A DNA stretch of 64,000 nucleotides from Eubacterium ruminantium (GTDB lineage Bacteria; Bacillota; Clostridia; Lachnospirales; Lachnospiraceae): the NCBI GenBank assembly GCA_900108205.1, contig FNUU01000011.1, forward strand, positions 1 through 64,000. Direction: 5' to 3'. A model generated the notes under the pieces. That model ran no database searches, had not been told where the DNA came from, and was given only the letters and a program-made list of their open reading frames with translations. This document shows positions 8,222 through 15,263 of the stretch, in pieces. Made by a program: the position numbers and the translations under genes. Positions within the stretch are counted from its first letter, which is position 1, and the number at the start of each line of letters is the position of its first letter.

Positions 8222-9499
8222 ATGGCAGGTGGAAATATGAGCAAATTTAAAGAATGTGATATTAAAGAATTTGGGCTTATTCCCGAAAGATGGATTGTAC
8301 CAAAAATAGGGTACTATTTTGATATGAGTAGTGGAGATTCACTTACAAGTAAAGATATCGATGAATATGAAGGCACTTATACTGTATATGGAGCAAATGG
8401 AGAAAGAGGTTATTATTCCAGATATAACACCCATGGAAAACATATACTATTAGGTAGGGTGGGAGCTTTATGTGGAAATGTACATGTTATACATGGTAAA
8501 AACTGGGTTACGGAGCATGCATTGATACTGACAAAAAGGAAAGAAGAAATTGTCGAAGAGTATTTTGGATACTTATTTGAAACAATGAATCTTGGACAAT
8601 ACTCAAAGTCTTCTGCACAACCTGTAATATCAGTTGATACTATTTCACAGCTAAAATTTATTGTACCTTCTGTTGATGAACAGAAACGTATTGCAGGTTA
8701 CCTTGATTTCAAATGTTCCGAAATCGACTCACTTCGAGCTGACATTGAGGCAGAGATAGAAACCTTGGAGGAATACAAGAAATCTGTCATCACAGAAGCA
8801 GTAACGAAGGGCTTAGATAGGAATGCTCCTATGAAAGATTCGGGTATTGAGTGGATAGGAAATATTCCGAAACAATGGTCACTAATTCCATTTAGATATG
8901 TTCTTAACGAGAGGACAGAAAAGAACAATCCTATACGAACTGATGAAAGACTTTCTTTATCAATAGATATCGGAGTAACACTATATGCCGATAAAACAAC
9001 AAACTTGGACAGATACAAGGATGATGTTTCACAATACAAGATAGCTCATGAGGGTGATTTAGTAATGAATAGTATGAATGTAATAGTTGGGGCTGTTGGG
9101 GTATCAAAATGGTTTGGATGTGTCAGCCCTGCATATTATACATACTTTGATAATGAACCCGATAGTGTGACATCGAGATTTTGTGATTATATCTTTAGAA
9201 CACCATCAATGAGAAAAATACTGTTTAGCCTTGGAAAAGGAATAATGGCTATTGATAGAGGTGAAGGGAGGGTAAATACTTGTAGATTGAAGGTTTCAAG
9301 AGAAGACTTGCGCAAAATTGTTCTTCCTATACCCGATGTGGCTGAACAAAGAAAAATAGTTAGGTATTTGGATGATAAGTGTTTGGAAATCGATTCTATC
9401 GTTGAAGACAAGAAGAAACAGCTTAATGTTCTTGCAGATTACAAGAAATCTCTGATATACGAATATGTAACAGGCAAAAAGGAGGTTCCAAATGAATGA
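8222..9499 (+). CDS. hsdS: Type I restriction-modification system, specificity subunit
   Basis: A 425-residue HsdS with two target-recognition domains, which decide the bipartite DNA sequence recognised. The internal repeat is clear. Each half starts with an IP..W motif (LIPERW near residue 15, NIPKQW near 217) and ends in a conserved helix (DEQKRIAGYLDFKCSEID and AEQRKIVRYLDDKCLEID). The helices form the coiled-coil spacer. The first ATG directly abuts the hsdM stop. An in-frame ATG at 8237 with AGGTGG before it is an equally possible start. The last 8 bases overlap hsdR. Only one hsdS is present, and no inverted partial copies that would allow specificity switching were seen. Confidence 0.95.
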   Translation: MAGGNMSKFKECDIKEFGLIPERWIVPKIGYYFDMSSGDSLTSKDIDEYEGTYTVYGANGERGYYSRYNTHGKHILLGRVGALCGNVHVIHGKNWVTEHALILTKRKEEIVEEYFGYLFETMNLGQYSKSSAQPVISVDTISQLKFIVPSVDEQKRIAGYLDFKCSEIDSLRADIEAEIETLEEYKKSVITEAVTKGLDRNAPMKDSGIEWIGNIPKQWSLIPFRYVLNERTEKNNPIRTDERLSLSIDIGVTLYADKTTNLDRYKDDVSQYKIAHEGDLVMNSMNVIVGAVGVSKWFGCVSPAYYTYFDNEPDSVTSRFCDYIFRTPSMRKILFSLGKGIMAIDRGEGRVNTCRLKVSREDLRKIVLPIPDVAEQRKIVRYLDDKCLEIDSIVEDKKKQLNVLADYKKSLIYEYVTGKKEVPNE

Positions 9500-12467
9500 C
9501 ATACTAACAGAAAAAGAATACCAAAAGTTCATATTGGAATGCTTACATCAGGATAATGGGTATATAATCCGTGATGCAAAGAATTATGACCGCCTGTTTG
9601 CCGTAGACCGAGAAATGTTGTTCCAGTTCTTACAGAACACGCAGCCAGATAAGATGGAAACCTTATCAAAGATATATAAGGCAGACTTGCAGGACACCAT
9701 CGTAAACTACATCAACCAAGAAGTGACGAAGGCAAGAGGCTCACTTTTGGATGTGCTGAAGCACGGTATCGAAATCTCAAACCAGAAGTTGGAACTGATG
9801 TACACAAAGCCTGCAACAGACTTCAATCCAGAACTGAACAGGCTATATGGTGAAAACATCTTCTCAGTTATGGAAGAAGTATGGGCTTCTGACAAGGAAA
9901 GGGTAGATGTTGTTATCTTCTTAAACGGGCTTGCAATCATTTCCTTTGAGTTGAAATGTAACCATGCTGGACAGAGTTATCAGGATGCTATATACCAGTA
10001 CAGGGTAGACAGGAATCCAAAAACAAGATTATTCCTCTTTAAAGCAGGAACACTTGTCAATTTTGCAATGGACTTGAATGAAGTCTATATGACAACAAGG
10101 CTTGCAGGTGACAGTACCTTCTTCCTCCCGTTCAACATGGGTAATGGTGTCGGGGTAGATGCTGGCGCAGGCAATCCACTTTTTAAAGACAAGTATTCCG
10201 TTTCATACATTTGGGAAGACATCTTGAAAAAAGATACCATTCTCGACATTATCAGCAAGTTCATGTTCATCAAGGTAGATGAGAAAGAGGATGAACTAAC
10301 TGGGAAAAAGAAGGTTAAAGAAACTCTTATATTCCCAAGATATCATCAGTTAGATGTCCTTCGGAAGCTGTTGGCAGATGTAAAAGAGAACGGAACTACA
10401 CAGAATTATCTGATACAACACAGTGCTGGTTCGGGAAAGACAAATAGTATTGCTTGGTTAGCTCATAGATTATCCTCGCTGCATAATGATGACAATAAGG
10501 TGATTTTTGATAATATCGTGATTATCACAGACCGTGTGGTAGTAGATAGGCAGTTACAGAGGGCAATTACCGACCTTGAGCATAAGGCAGGGTTGATTCG
10601 GGTAATGGACGATAAATGTAATTCAGCTGACCTCGCACTTGCACTAAAGGGAAATACGAAGATAATAGCTACTACTATTCAGAAATTTCCATATATCGTA
10701 GATAGTGTTGCAGGGCTTAAGGATAAGAATTTTGCCGTTATAATCGACGAAGCACATAGTAGTACGGCTGGCAAAGATATGATTGCCGTTACTCAGGCTT
10801 TAGGTAGCGGAGAAATCGACCTTAAGGAGATGGATGCACAGGATGTTATCATTGACGAGATAGGCAGACACGGAAAGCAGGCGAACGTCTCATTCTTTGC
10901 ATTCACAGCTACTCCAAAAGCAACCACACTTCAGCTTTTTGGCAGGGTAAATCCGAAAGGACAGCGAGAGGCTTTCCATATTTATTCTATGAAGCAGGCT
11001 ATTGAAGAAGGATTCATTCTTGATGTACTAGAGAACTATACAACCTACGATACATTCTATCAAATCAACAAAGAGATAGAGGAAGACCCGAAGTGTAAGA
11101 CAAATTCAGCTAAGAGACAGATAGCAAGATTCATAGAACTGCATGAAACCAACATATCACAGCGTATTGAGGTGATAGTTGAGCACTTCCGCACAACAGT
11201 TATGCAGGAACTTGGTGGGAAGGCAAAGGCGATGGTCGTTACTGCAAGCAGACAGGGCGCAGTCAAGTATCGTCAGGCACTAGAGGACTATATCAACCGC
11301 AAAGGGTATGATATGAAAGCCTTAGTTGCTTTTTCAGGTAAGGTAAAGCTGCCAAATGATGACACAGAGTATTCAGAGCCTTCGATGAATGGGTTTGCGG
11401 AGGAGAAATTACCTTCAGAGTTTGATAAGGACGATTATCAGGTATTACTTGTAGCAAATAAGTATCAGACTGGATTCGACCAACCGAAGCTTTGTGCTAT
11501 GTATATATTAAAGAAGCTTAAGGGGGTATCGGCTGTTCAGACTCTTAGCAGGTTAAACCGTATCTGTCCTCCGTATGATAAGCATACTTTTGTTCTGGAC
11601 TTCGTAAACTCATATGAGGATATTCAGAATGCCTTTGCTCCGTATTATACTACTACATTGCTCTCTAATTCTGTAACGCCTAATGCGGTATATGATTTGG
11701 AGGCAAGAGTTGATGCATATTGCATCATAGACCCGAATGACGTACAGGCAGTCATTCAGATATTATACGAAGAAGAAATAAAAGCACAGCAGAAACAGAG
11801 ACTTACCTATTACTTCAATAAGAGCAAGAAGATGCTTGAACAGAACTATGACTACATCCAGCAAAAGGAAGCAGTTATGGCTATGCGCAGGCTTGTCAGG
11901 TATTATGAGTTCTTATTGCAGGTATCCTCTTTTGAAGATGTGGAACTTCATAAGAAATATCGGTATATCAACTATCTTCTTGCTTACATCAACATTAAGA
12001 ACCCAGGTCCAGGGTTCAATCTTGATGGCAAGATAAAAGCGACAGATTTTGCTCAGAAGAAGAAAGAGGAACACAAGAAGGAAACGCTTGTTGCTAAACC
12101 AGTTATTAAGCTGCCAACGGCAGAACAATTCGGTCTCACAGAAGATAAAGAGAAGCGACTTTCAGAAATCATTGCCGAAATCAATAGTAAGACGGGTAAA
12201 TCCTATGACAGTGACGTAGCTGTAAAAGCGATGCTCCAAATTAGAGATATTCTGTTAAAATCGGATAAGTTGAAGACAAGCGCAAAGAATAATACTGTTC
12301 AGGATTTTGAATTTTCCTATTTCGATGACATAGACGAAGCTTTGATTGAGGGTTTGGAGACAAATCAGGACTTCTTCTCTTTGTTGCTGGGTAATGATGA
12401 AATCAAGAAGGAAGTGTTGGGTATCTTCACAGAAGAAATCTATAAATCACTTCGAGATGCAGAATAA
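9492..12467 (+). CDS. hsdR: Type I restriction endonuclease, R subunit
   Basis: A 991-residue HsdR, the motor and nuclease subunit that translocates unmodified DNA and cuts it. The PD-(D/E)xK nuclease is at residues 139-155 (Asp139, Glu153 and Lys155 in FELK). The SF2 helicase core follows: Walker A HSAGSGKT near 311, DEAH near 418, motif III FTATP near 474, and a C-terminal helicase half with LSRLNR near 690. The remaining C-terminal third is helical and should bind the methylase. All catalytic motifs are intact, so the system looks active. ATG start with AGGAGG before it, overlapping the hsdS end by 8 bases. In the same frame past the stop, about 50 further codons are open (see findings). 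Confidence 0.97.
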   Translation: MNDILTEKEYQKFILECLHQDNGYIIRDAKNYDRLFAVDREMLFQFLQNTQPDKMETLSKIYKADLQDTIVNYINQEVTKARGSLLDVLKHGIEISNQKLELMYTKPATDFNPELNRLYGENIFSVMEEVWASDKERVDVVIFLNGLAIISFELKCNHAGQSYQDAIYQYRVDRNPKTRLFLFKAGTLVNFAMDLNEVYMTTRLAGDSTFFLPFNMGNGVGVDAGAGNPLFKDKYSVSYIWEDILKKDTILDIISKFMFIKVDEKEDELTGKKKVKETLIFPRYHQLDVLRKLLADVKENGTTQNYLIQHSAGSGKTNSIAWLAHRLSSLHNDDNKVIFDNIVIITDRVVVDRQLQRAITDLEHKAGLIRVMDDKCNSADLALALKGNTKIIATTIQKFPYIVDSVAGLKDKNFAVIIDEAHSSTAGKDMIAVTQALGSGEIDLKEMDAQDVIIDEIGRHGKQANVSFFAFTATPKATTLQLFGRVNPKGQREAFHIYSMKQAIEEGFILDVLENYTTYDTFYQINKEIEEDPKCKTNSAKRQIARFIELHETNISQRIEVIVEHFRTTVMQELGGKAKAMVVTASRQGAVKYRQALEDYINRKGYDMKALVAFSGKVKLPNDDTEYSEPSMNGFAEEKLPSEFDKDDYQVLLVANKYQTGFDQPKLCAMYILKKLKGVSAVQTLSRLNRICPPYDKHTFVLDFVNSYEDIQNAFAPYYTTTLLSNSVTPNAVYDLEARVDAYCIIDPNDVQAVIQILYEEEIKAQQKQRLTYYFNKSKKMLEQNYDYIQQKEAVMAMRRLVRYYEFLLQVSSFEDVELHKKYRYINYLLAYINIKNPGPGFNLDGKIKATDFAQKKKEEHKKETLVAKPVIKLPTAEQFGLTEDKEKRLSEIIAEINSKTGKSYDSDVAVKAMLQIRDILLKSDKLKTSAKNNTVQDFEFSYFDDIDEALIEGLETNQDFFSLLLGNDEIKKEVLGIFTEEIYKSLRDAE

Positions 12468-12498
12468 GAGTACAAGCCAGATATAATAATATCAGATA

Positions 12499-12535
12499 GA
12501 ATACCTCGGGTCAGAAGAAGTGATTCGAGGTATTC
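12499..12535 (+). terminator. Hairpin after hsdR (possible terminator)
   Basis: GAATACCTCG (12499-12508) and CGAGGTATTC (12526-12535) form a perfect 10-bp stem with a 17-base loop, 32 bases after the hsdR stop. Only TT follows it, so termination would be weak. The right arm contains GAGG placed 7 bases before an ATG at 12538. Confidence 0.4.
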
Positions 12536-13095
12536 TTATGTTGATGGCAGATATTCTGATGATGATTATGGTTGCCCTGATGTTGAATATAAGTGCACTG
12601 ATACTGATCCATTATAAGCTGATAACGAAAACAGGTAGTCTGAGGCTGAAACGAAATACTCTTCCGTTGGAAGAAGATAATCTTAGGTTGATTATACATA
12701 TGATAAATGACCGTAGGTATATCTCAGATAAGCCCCAGATTGGGTAGGACAATTAAAAAAATTACAAAAGTTTTTTATTCGGTAACGAAAATAGAAAAAA
12801 AATTGCAGTTTTTCGACGTTTTATTCTTTTCAATCTAAATCAATCAGTTACGCACCAATATAAGCAATTTGAAAAAGAGAAAAAAGTTACAAAATAGGAA
12901 GCTCAATAATAGTGAGGTAAATAATAGTTGTGCAAAAAACAACAGTAGATTCAGTTAATTGAAATCAGTTTTATAATCACTGATAGTTTAAAATAATGGA
13001 TTAACATTATGATTTTGATGGGGTATTTTGACCGCTGAAACGTAGATAAAATGGTCTACAAAGATGTAGAATTATGTACGGTAAAAATGCCTGTG

Positions 13096-13118
13096 AAGCC
13101 TTAGTTTATAAGGCTTTT
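13096..13118 (+). terminator. Intrinsic terminator-like hairpin
   Basis: AAGCCTTA (13096-13103) and TAAGGCTT (13109-13116) form an 8-bp stem followed by TTCC. It may end the hsd transcript or a small transcript from the preceding region. Confidence 0.55.
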
Positions 13119-13312
13119 CCCAGTTTCAAAAAACCAATATCAGAAAAATGCAGGGGCGATAGTAGATTCATATAAGGTTTGTGCAACATTTTCGATTGAA
13201 ATACTTTACAATTATAGATACAGGAGGGACGCCTCCGATTCGGACAATTTCAAAGAGCTCTTGAAAAAACATGGAATTCACTAACCTTATTTTTCTAAAG
13301 GAGAACAAGCCT

Positions 13313-14035
13313 ATGAAATGTAAAATGTGGCAAGATATAGAGGAAATTACTTTGACTAGCTTCTATAAGATGAAGAAATATTCAGATGGTAACCTCAAAA
13401 TGATATTTATTACACCAGAGAAGGCGCTATTCGCGAACTGCATTAGAATCCGCTGTAGTTCGGGCAATGATTATCTATTTGGTGGGTTTATTACTCACAA
13501 GGAGATGTTAGACCTTCAGACTAAGCTATTAACAGGCCAAATTCTTGATTTAACAGACTACAGTTACGTTGAATGCTCTTGTGAGCAGGAAGCCGTCGCA
13601 ATTTTTGAATCCAAAGCCCTATTTCTCATTAATTGGGCAGCACTTCAGGAATCACCCTACGAAATCTCATTAAACTATTATCCATATCTAATTCTTCAGA
13701 TGCCAATCCCCAATACGAAGCAGCAGGTAATAAGTAAAGAAGAACTTGCCAAGCTTGCATTCTACGATGCGGACACAGATGCCAATGTCGATGAATGGCT
13801 GAAAGATAGCTTGGATGGTGACGATGATGATGAAGATGTCGAGGTAGATGACGACTATGAAGAGGAGTCTGTAAACGATTGGGATTTTGATGATGAAGAT
13901 GACGTAGAAGAGTATTGGAATGAAGATGATTACATTGATGTCAAACCAGAAAACTCTGATAACGAGAAGGATATGTTTGCGACGGATATACCAGGTACTC
14001 TTGTGACAGACCCAGATGAATTGTTTAATGAGTAG
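13313..14035 (+). CDS. Protein of unknown function with highly acidic C-terminus
   Basis: A 240-residue protein with no family I recognise. The first 150 residues are balanced and contain hydrophobic strands (LKMIFITPEKALFANCIRI and ALFLINWAAL). From about residue 165 it becomes extremely acidic, with runs such as DGDDDDEDVEVDDDYEEE and DDEDDVEEYWNEDDY, ending near neutral. The start at 13313 is preferred over the ATG at 13271 because AAAGGAG lies 8 bases before it. Its build, a small folded domain plus an Asp/Glu tail, parallels the unrelated-looking 142-residue protein at 5249-5677 upstream of hsdM. A large imperfect hairpin (14077-14146) separates it from the recombinase gene. Function unknown. 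Confidence 0.75.
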   Translation: MKCKMWQDIEEITLTSFYKMKKYSDGNLKMIFITPEKALFANCIRIRCSSGNDYLFGGFITHKEMLDLQTKLLTGQILDLTDYSYVECSCEQEAVAIFESKALFLINWAALQESPYEISLNYYPYLILQMPIPNTKQQVISKEELAKLAFYDADTDANVDEWLKDSLDGDDDDEDVEVDDDYEEESVNDWDFDDEDDVEEYWNEDDYIDVKPENSDNEKDMFATDIPGTLVTDPDELFNE

Positions 14036-14076
14036 CTAATCGTACAATTTTAGTAACATCTTAAAAAAGTAAAGCA

Positions 14077-14146
14077 AAAGGTCTCCAAGAACTGTCAGAT
14101 GGATTTTAGAAATGTCCATTCTATGACAGACTTTTGGTAGACCTTT
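14077..14146. repeat. Long three-part inverted repeat
   Basis: Three nested pairs line up: AAAGGTCT (14077-14084) with AGACCTTT (14139-14146), CTGTCA (14092-14097) with TGACAG (14124-14129), and ATGGA (14099-14103) with TCCAT (14115-14119). It lies between the acidic protein and the serine recombinase, 23 bases before that start. It could be a terminator lacking a T-tract, an RNA structure controlling the recombinase, or a recombination site. Confidence 0.6.
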
Positions 14147-14169
14147 AACTGCAAATGGAGGATATGCGA

Positions 14170-14784
14170 ATGGATAACAGAACATATTATTACGCCAGAG
14201 TCAGTAGCTCCAGTCAGAAGATTGATAGACAGGTGGATAAATTCAAAGAAATGGGAGCAGAGGACAGGGATATTATCGTAGACAAAGAGAGCGGTAAAGA
14301 TTTACAACGAACTGGATACCTCGCTCTTCGGAACACACTTCTTAGAAATGGTGATTCTTTGGTTGTTTCGTCACTAGACCGTCTTTCGAGGAATAAGAAA
14401 GATATTTCGGATGAACTTCGTTACTTCAGAGACCATAATATCACGGTAAAAATCCTTGATATTCCAACAACGCTTATTGAGTTACCAGATGAGCAGGCAT
14501 GGGTAAATGATATGGTGACGAACATACTTACTGAAGTGCTTGCTTCTTTTGCAGAACATGAGAGAGATACCATCCGACGTAGGCAGGCTGAAGGAATTGA
14601 AGCTGCTCGTAAAAGAGGAACCAAGTTTGGTCGCCCTCGTCTTAAGGTTCCTGAGCTCTATGAGCAGGTCATGTTCAGGGTGGATAATGGGGAGATAAGA
14701 CCAGTAGATGCAATGAAGATTCTGAACCTGCCAAAGTCGAGCTACTATAAATTAAGGAAGAGAATTCATAATCTGGGTGTGTGA
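14170..14784 (+). CDS. Serine recombinase, resolvase/invertase family
   Basis: A 204-residue small serine recombinase. The catalytic motif YARVSSSSQ (residues 8-16) carries the nucleophilic Ser. SLDRLSRN (about 66-73) holds the conserved Arg residues, and the E-helix AEHERDTIRRRQAEGIEAAR links to a C-terminal helix-turn-helix (PVDAMKILNLPKSSYYKLRK). This is the usual size and order for Tn3-type resolvases and invertases. The ATG at 14170 is chosen over 14155 and 14164 because GGAGG lies 8 bases before it. It is the last gene of the island, 220 bases from attR. With the tyrosine integrase at the other end, the island carries two site-specific recombinases. What this one acts on is not evident. 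Confidence 0.93.
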   Translation: MDNRTYYYARVSSSSQKIDRQVDKFKEMGAEDRDIIVDKESGKDLQRTGYLALRNTLLRNGDSLVVSSLDRLSRNKKDISDELRYFRDHNITVKILDIPTTLIELPDEQAWVNDMVTNILTEVLASFAEHERDTIRRRQAEGIEAARKRGTKFGRPRLKVPELYEQVMFRVDNGEIRPVDAMKILNLPKSSYYKLRKRIHNLGV

Positions 14785-14918
14785 CATAGTAGCCGAGAGC
14801 GGATAGCCAGAGGTCTGTTATGGAGGTCAGAAATAGAAGTGGGTTGACAAATGGAAAAGGAAAGAGCATAGTTATTCACGAGCGGGATGATAAGATTTTC
14901 GCTTTTGGAGGAATGGAG

Positions 14919-14949
14919 TTGAACACTTTTGGGGTGGTTTTTGAACACT
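14919..14949 (+). repeat. Candidate right arm-type integrase sites (TTGAACACT x2)
   Basis: TTGAACACT at 14919-14927 and 14941-14949, 22 bp apart, 59 bases inside attR. They match eight of nine bases with the TTGAACACC pair beside attL. Confidence 0.45.
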
Positions 14950-15007
14950 TTGGTAGACGAAGTCCCCGAAACTCCTTTCTTTATAAGGTTTTTTAAACTG
15001 TCCGATT

Positions 15008-15029
15008 GGTTCGATCCCGGTCGCCGGCA
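15008..15029 (+). repeat. attR: 22-bp copy of tRNA-Leu 3' end
   Basis: An exact copy of 1021-1042 without the rest of a tRNA. It marks the right boundary of the island. With attL it defines an element of about 13,987 bp. Confidence 0.93.
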
Positions 15030-15038
15030 TAATTAATT

Positions 15039-15071
15039 AGCTCAGATCTCAGAAAGATCTGAGCTACTTTT
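15039..15071 (+). terminator. Original tRNA-Leu terminator, displaced by the island
   Basis: A perfect 11-bp stem AGCTCAGATCT (15039-15049) and AGATCTGAGCT (15055-15065) is followed by ACTTTT. It starts 10 bases after attR, the position a tRNA-Leu terminator would have before insertion. Confidence 0.85.
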
Positions 15072-15085
15072 ATATGCGCGATAAA

Positions 15086-15143
15086 GCCGACAAGCGGGCG
15101 TGCTTGCACGCACATTTGGCGGCCAACGCGGTCAGCGAATAGT
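15086..15143 (+). repeat. 58-bp intergenic repeat, copy 1
   Basis: The unit begins GCCGACAAGCGGGCGTGC and ends GCGGTCAGCGAATAGT. It is repeated at 15174-15231 with a single difference (CTTG against CCTG). Both copies are preceded by ATGCGCG. It contains the palindromic core GGCGTGCTTGCACGC, so it can form a hairpin. Confidence 0.85.
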
Positions 15144-15173
15144 GGTTTTCAACTATTCGAATGCGCGGGTATT

Positions 15174-15231
15174 GCCGACAAGCGGGCGTGCCTGCACGCA
15201 CATTTGGCGGCCAACGCGGTCAGCGAATAGT
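15174..15231 (+). repeat. 58-bp intergenic repeat, copy 2
   Basis: Second copy, 88 bp downstream of the first. The spacer holds CGAATAGT..AACTATTCG, which pairs with the end of copy 1. Copy 2 ends 32 bases before the start of the metal transporter gene and so lies within its likely leader. Confidence 0.85.
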
Positions 15232-15263
15232 AATGTGAAGAGTTTTAATATGAGGGTAAAGTA

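Larger units (their letters stand above)
12468..13312 (+). other. Intergenic region after hsdR
   Basis: 845 bases with no firm gene. A 10-bp hairpin lies at 12499-12535. A plus-strand frame of 69 codons (12538-12747) with a hydrophobic start follows it and is discussed under findings. 12750-13080 is AT-rich, with TTCAGTTAATTGAAATCAG near 12953 echoing 4185. A terminator-like hairpin is at 13096-13118. GGAGGGACGCCTCC near 13223 could hide a Shine-Dalgarno sequence, but no start codon follows it in position. Confidence 0.5.
14785..15263. other. Right end of the island and chromosomal junction
   Basis: 478 bases without a gene. 14919-14949 holds two TTGAACACT repeats, which are candidate integrase arm sites. 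A weak hairpin followed by TTTTTT (14974-14994) may act as terminator. attR is at 15008-15029. The chromosome then resumes with a strong terminator (15039-15071) and two copies of a 58-bp repeat (15086-15143, 15174-15231) before the transporter gene at 15264. Confidence 0.7.

Noticed and set aside
8222..9499. Phase-variable specificity system in hsdS
   Set aside because: No second or inverted hsdS copy, no inverted repeats between the two recognition domains and no simple-sequence tract were seen.
15008..15029. Second tRNA-Leu gene at the right island end
   Set aside because: Only the last 22 bases of the tRNA are present, so it is the attR copy and not a gene.
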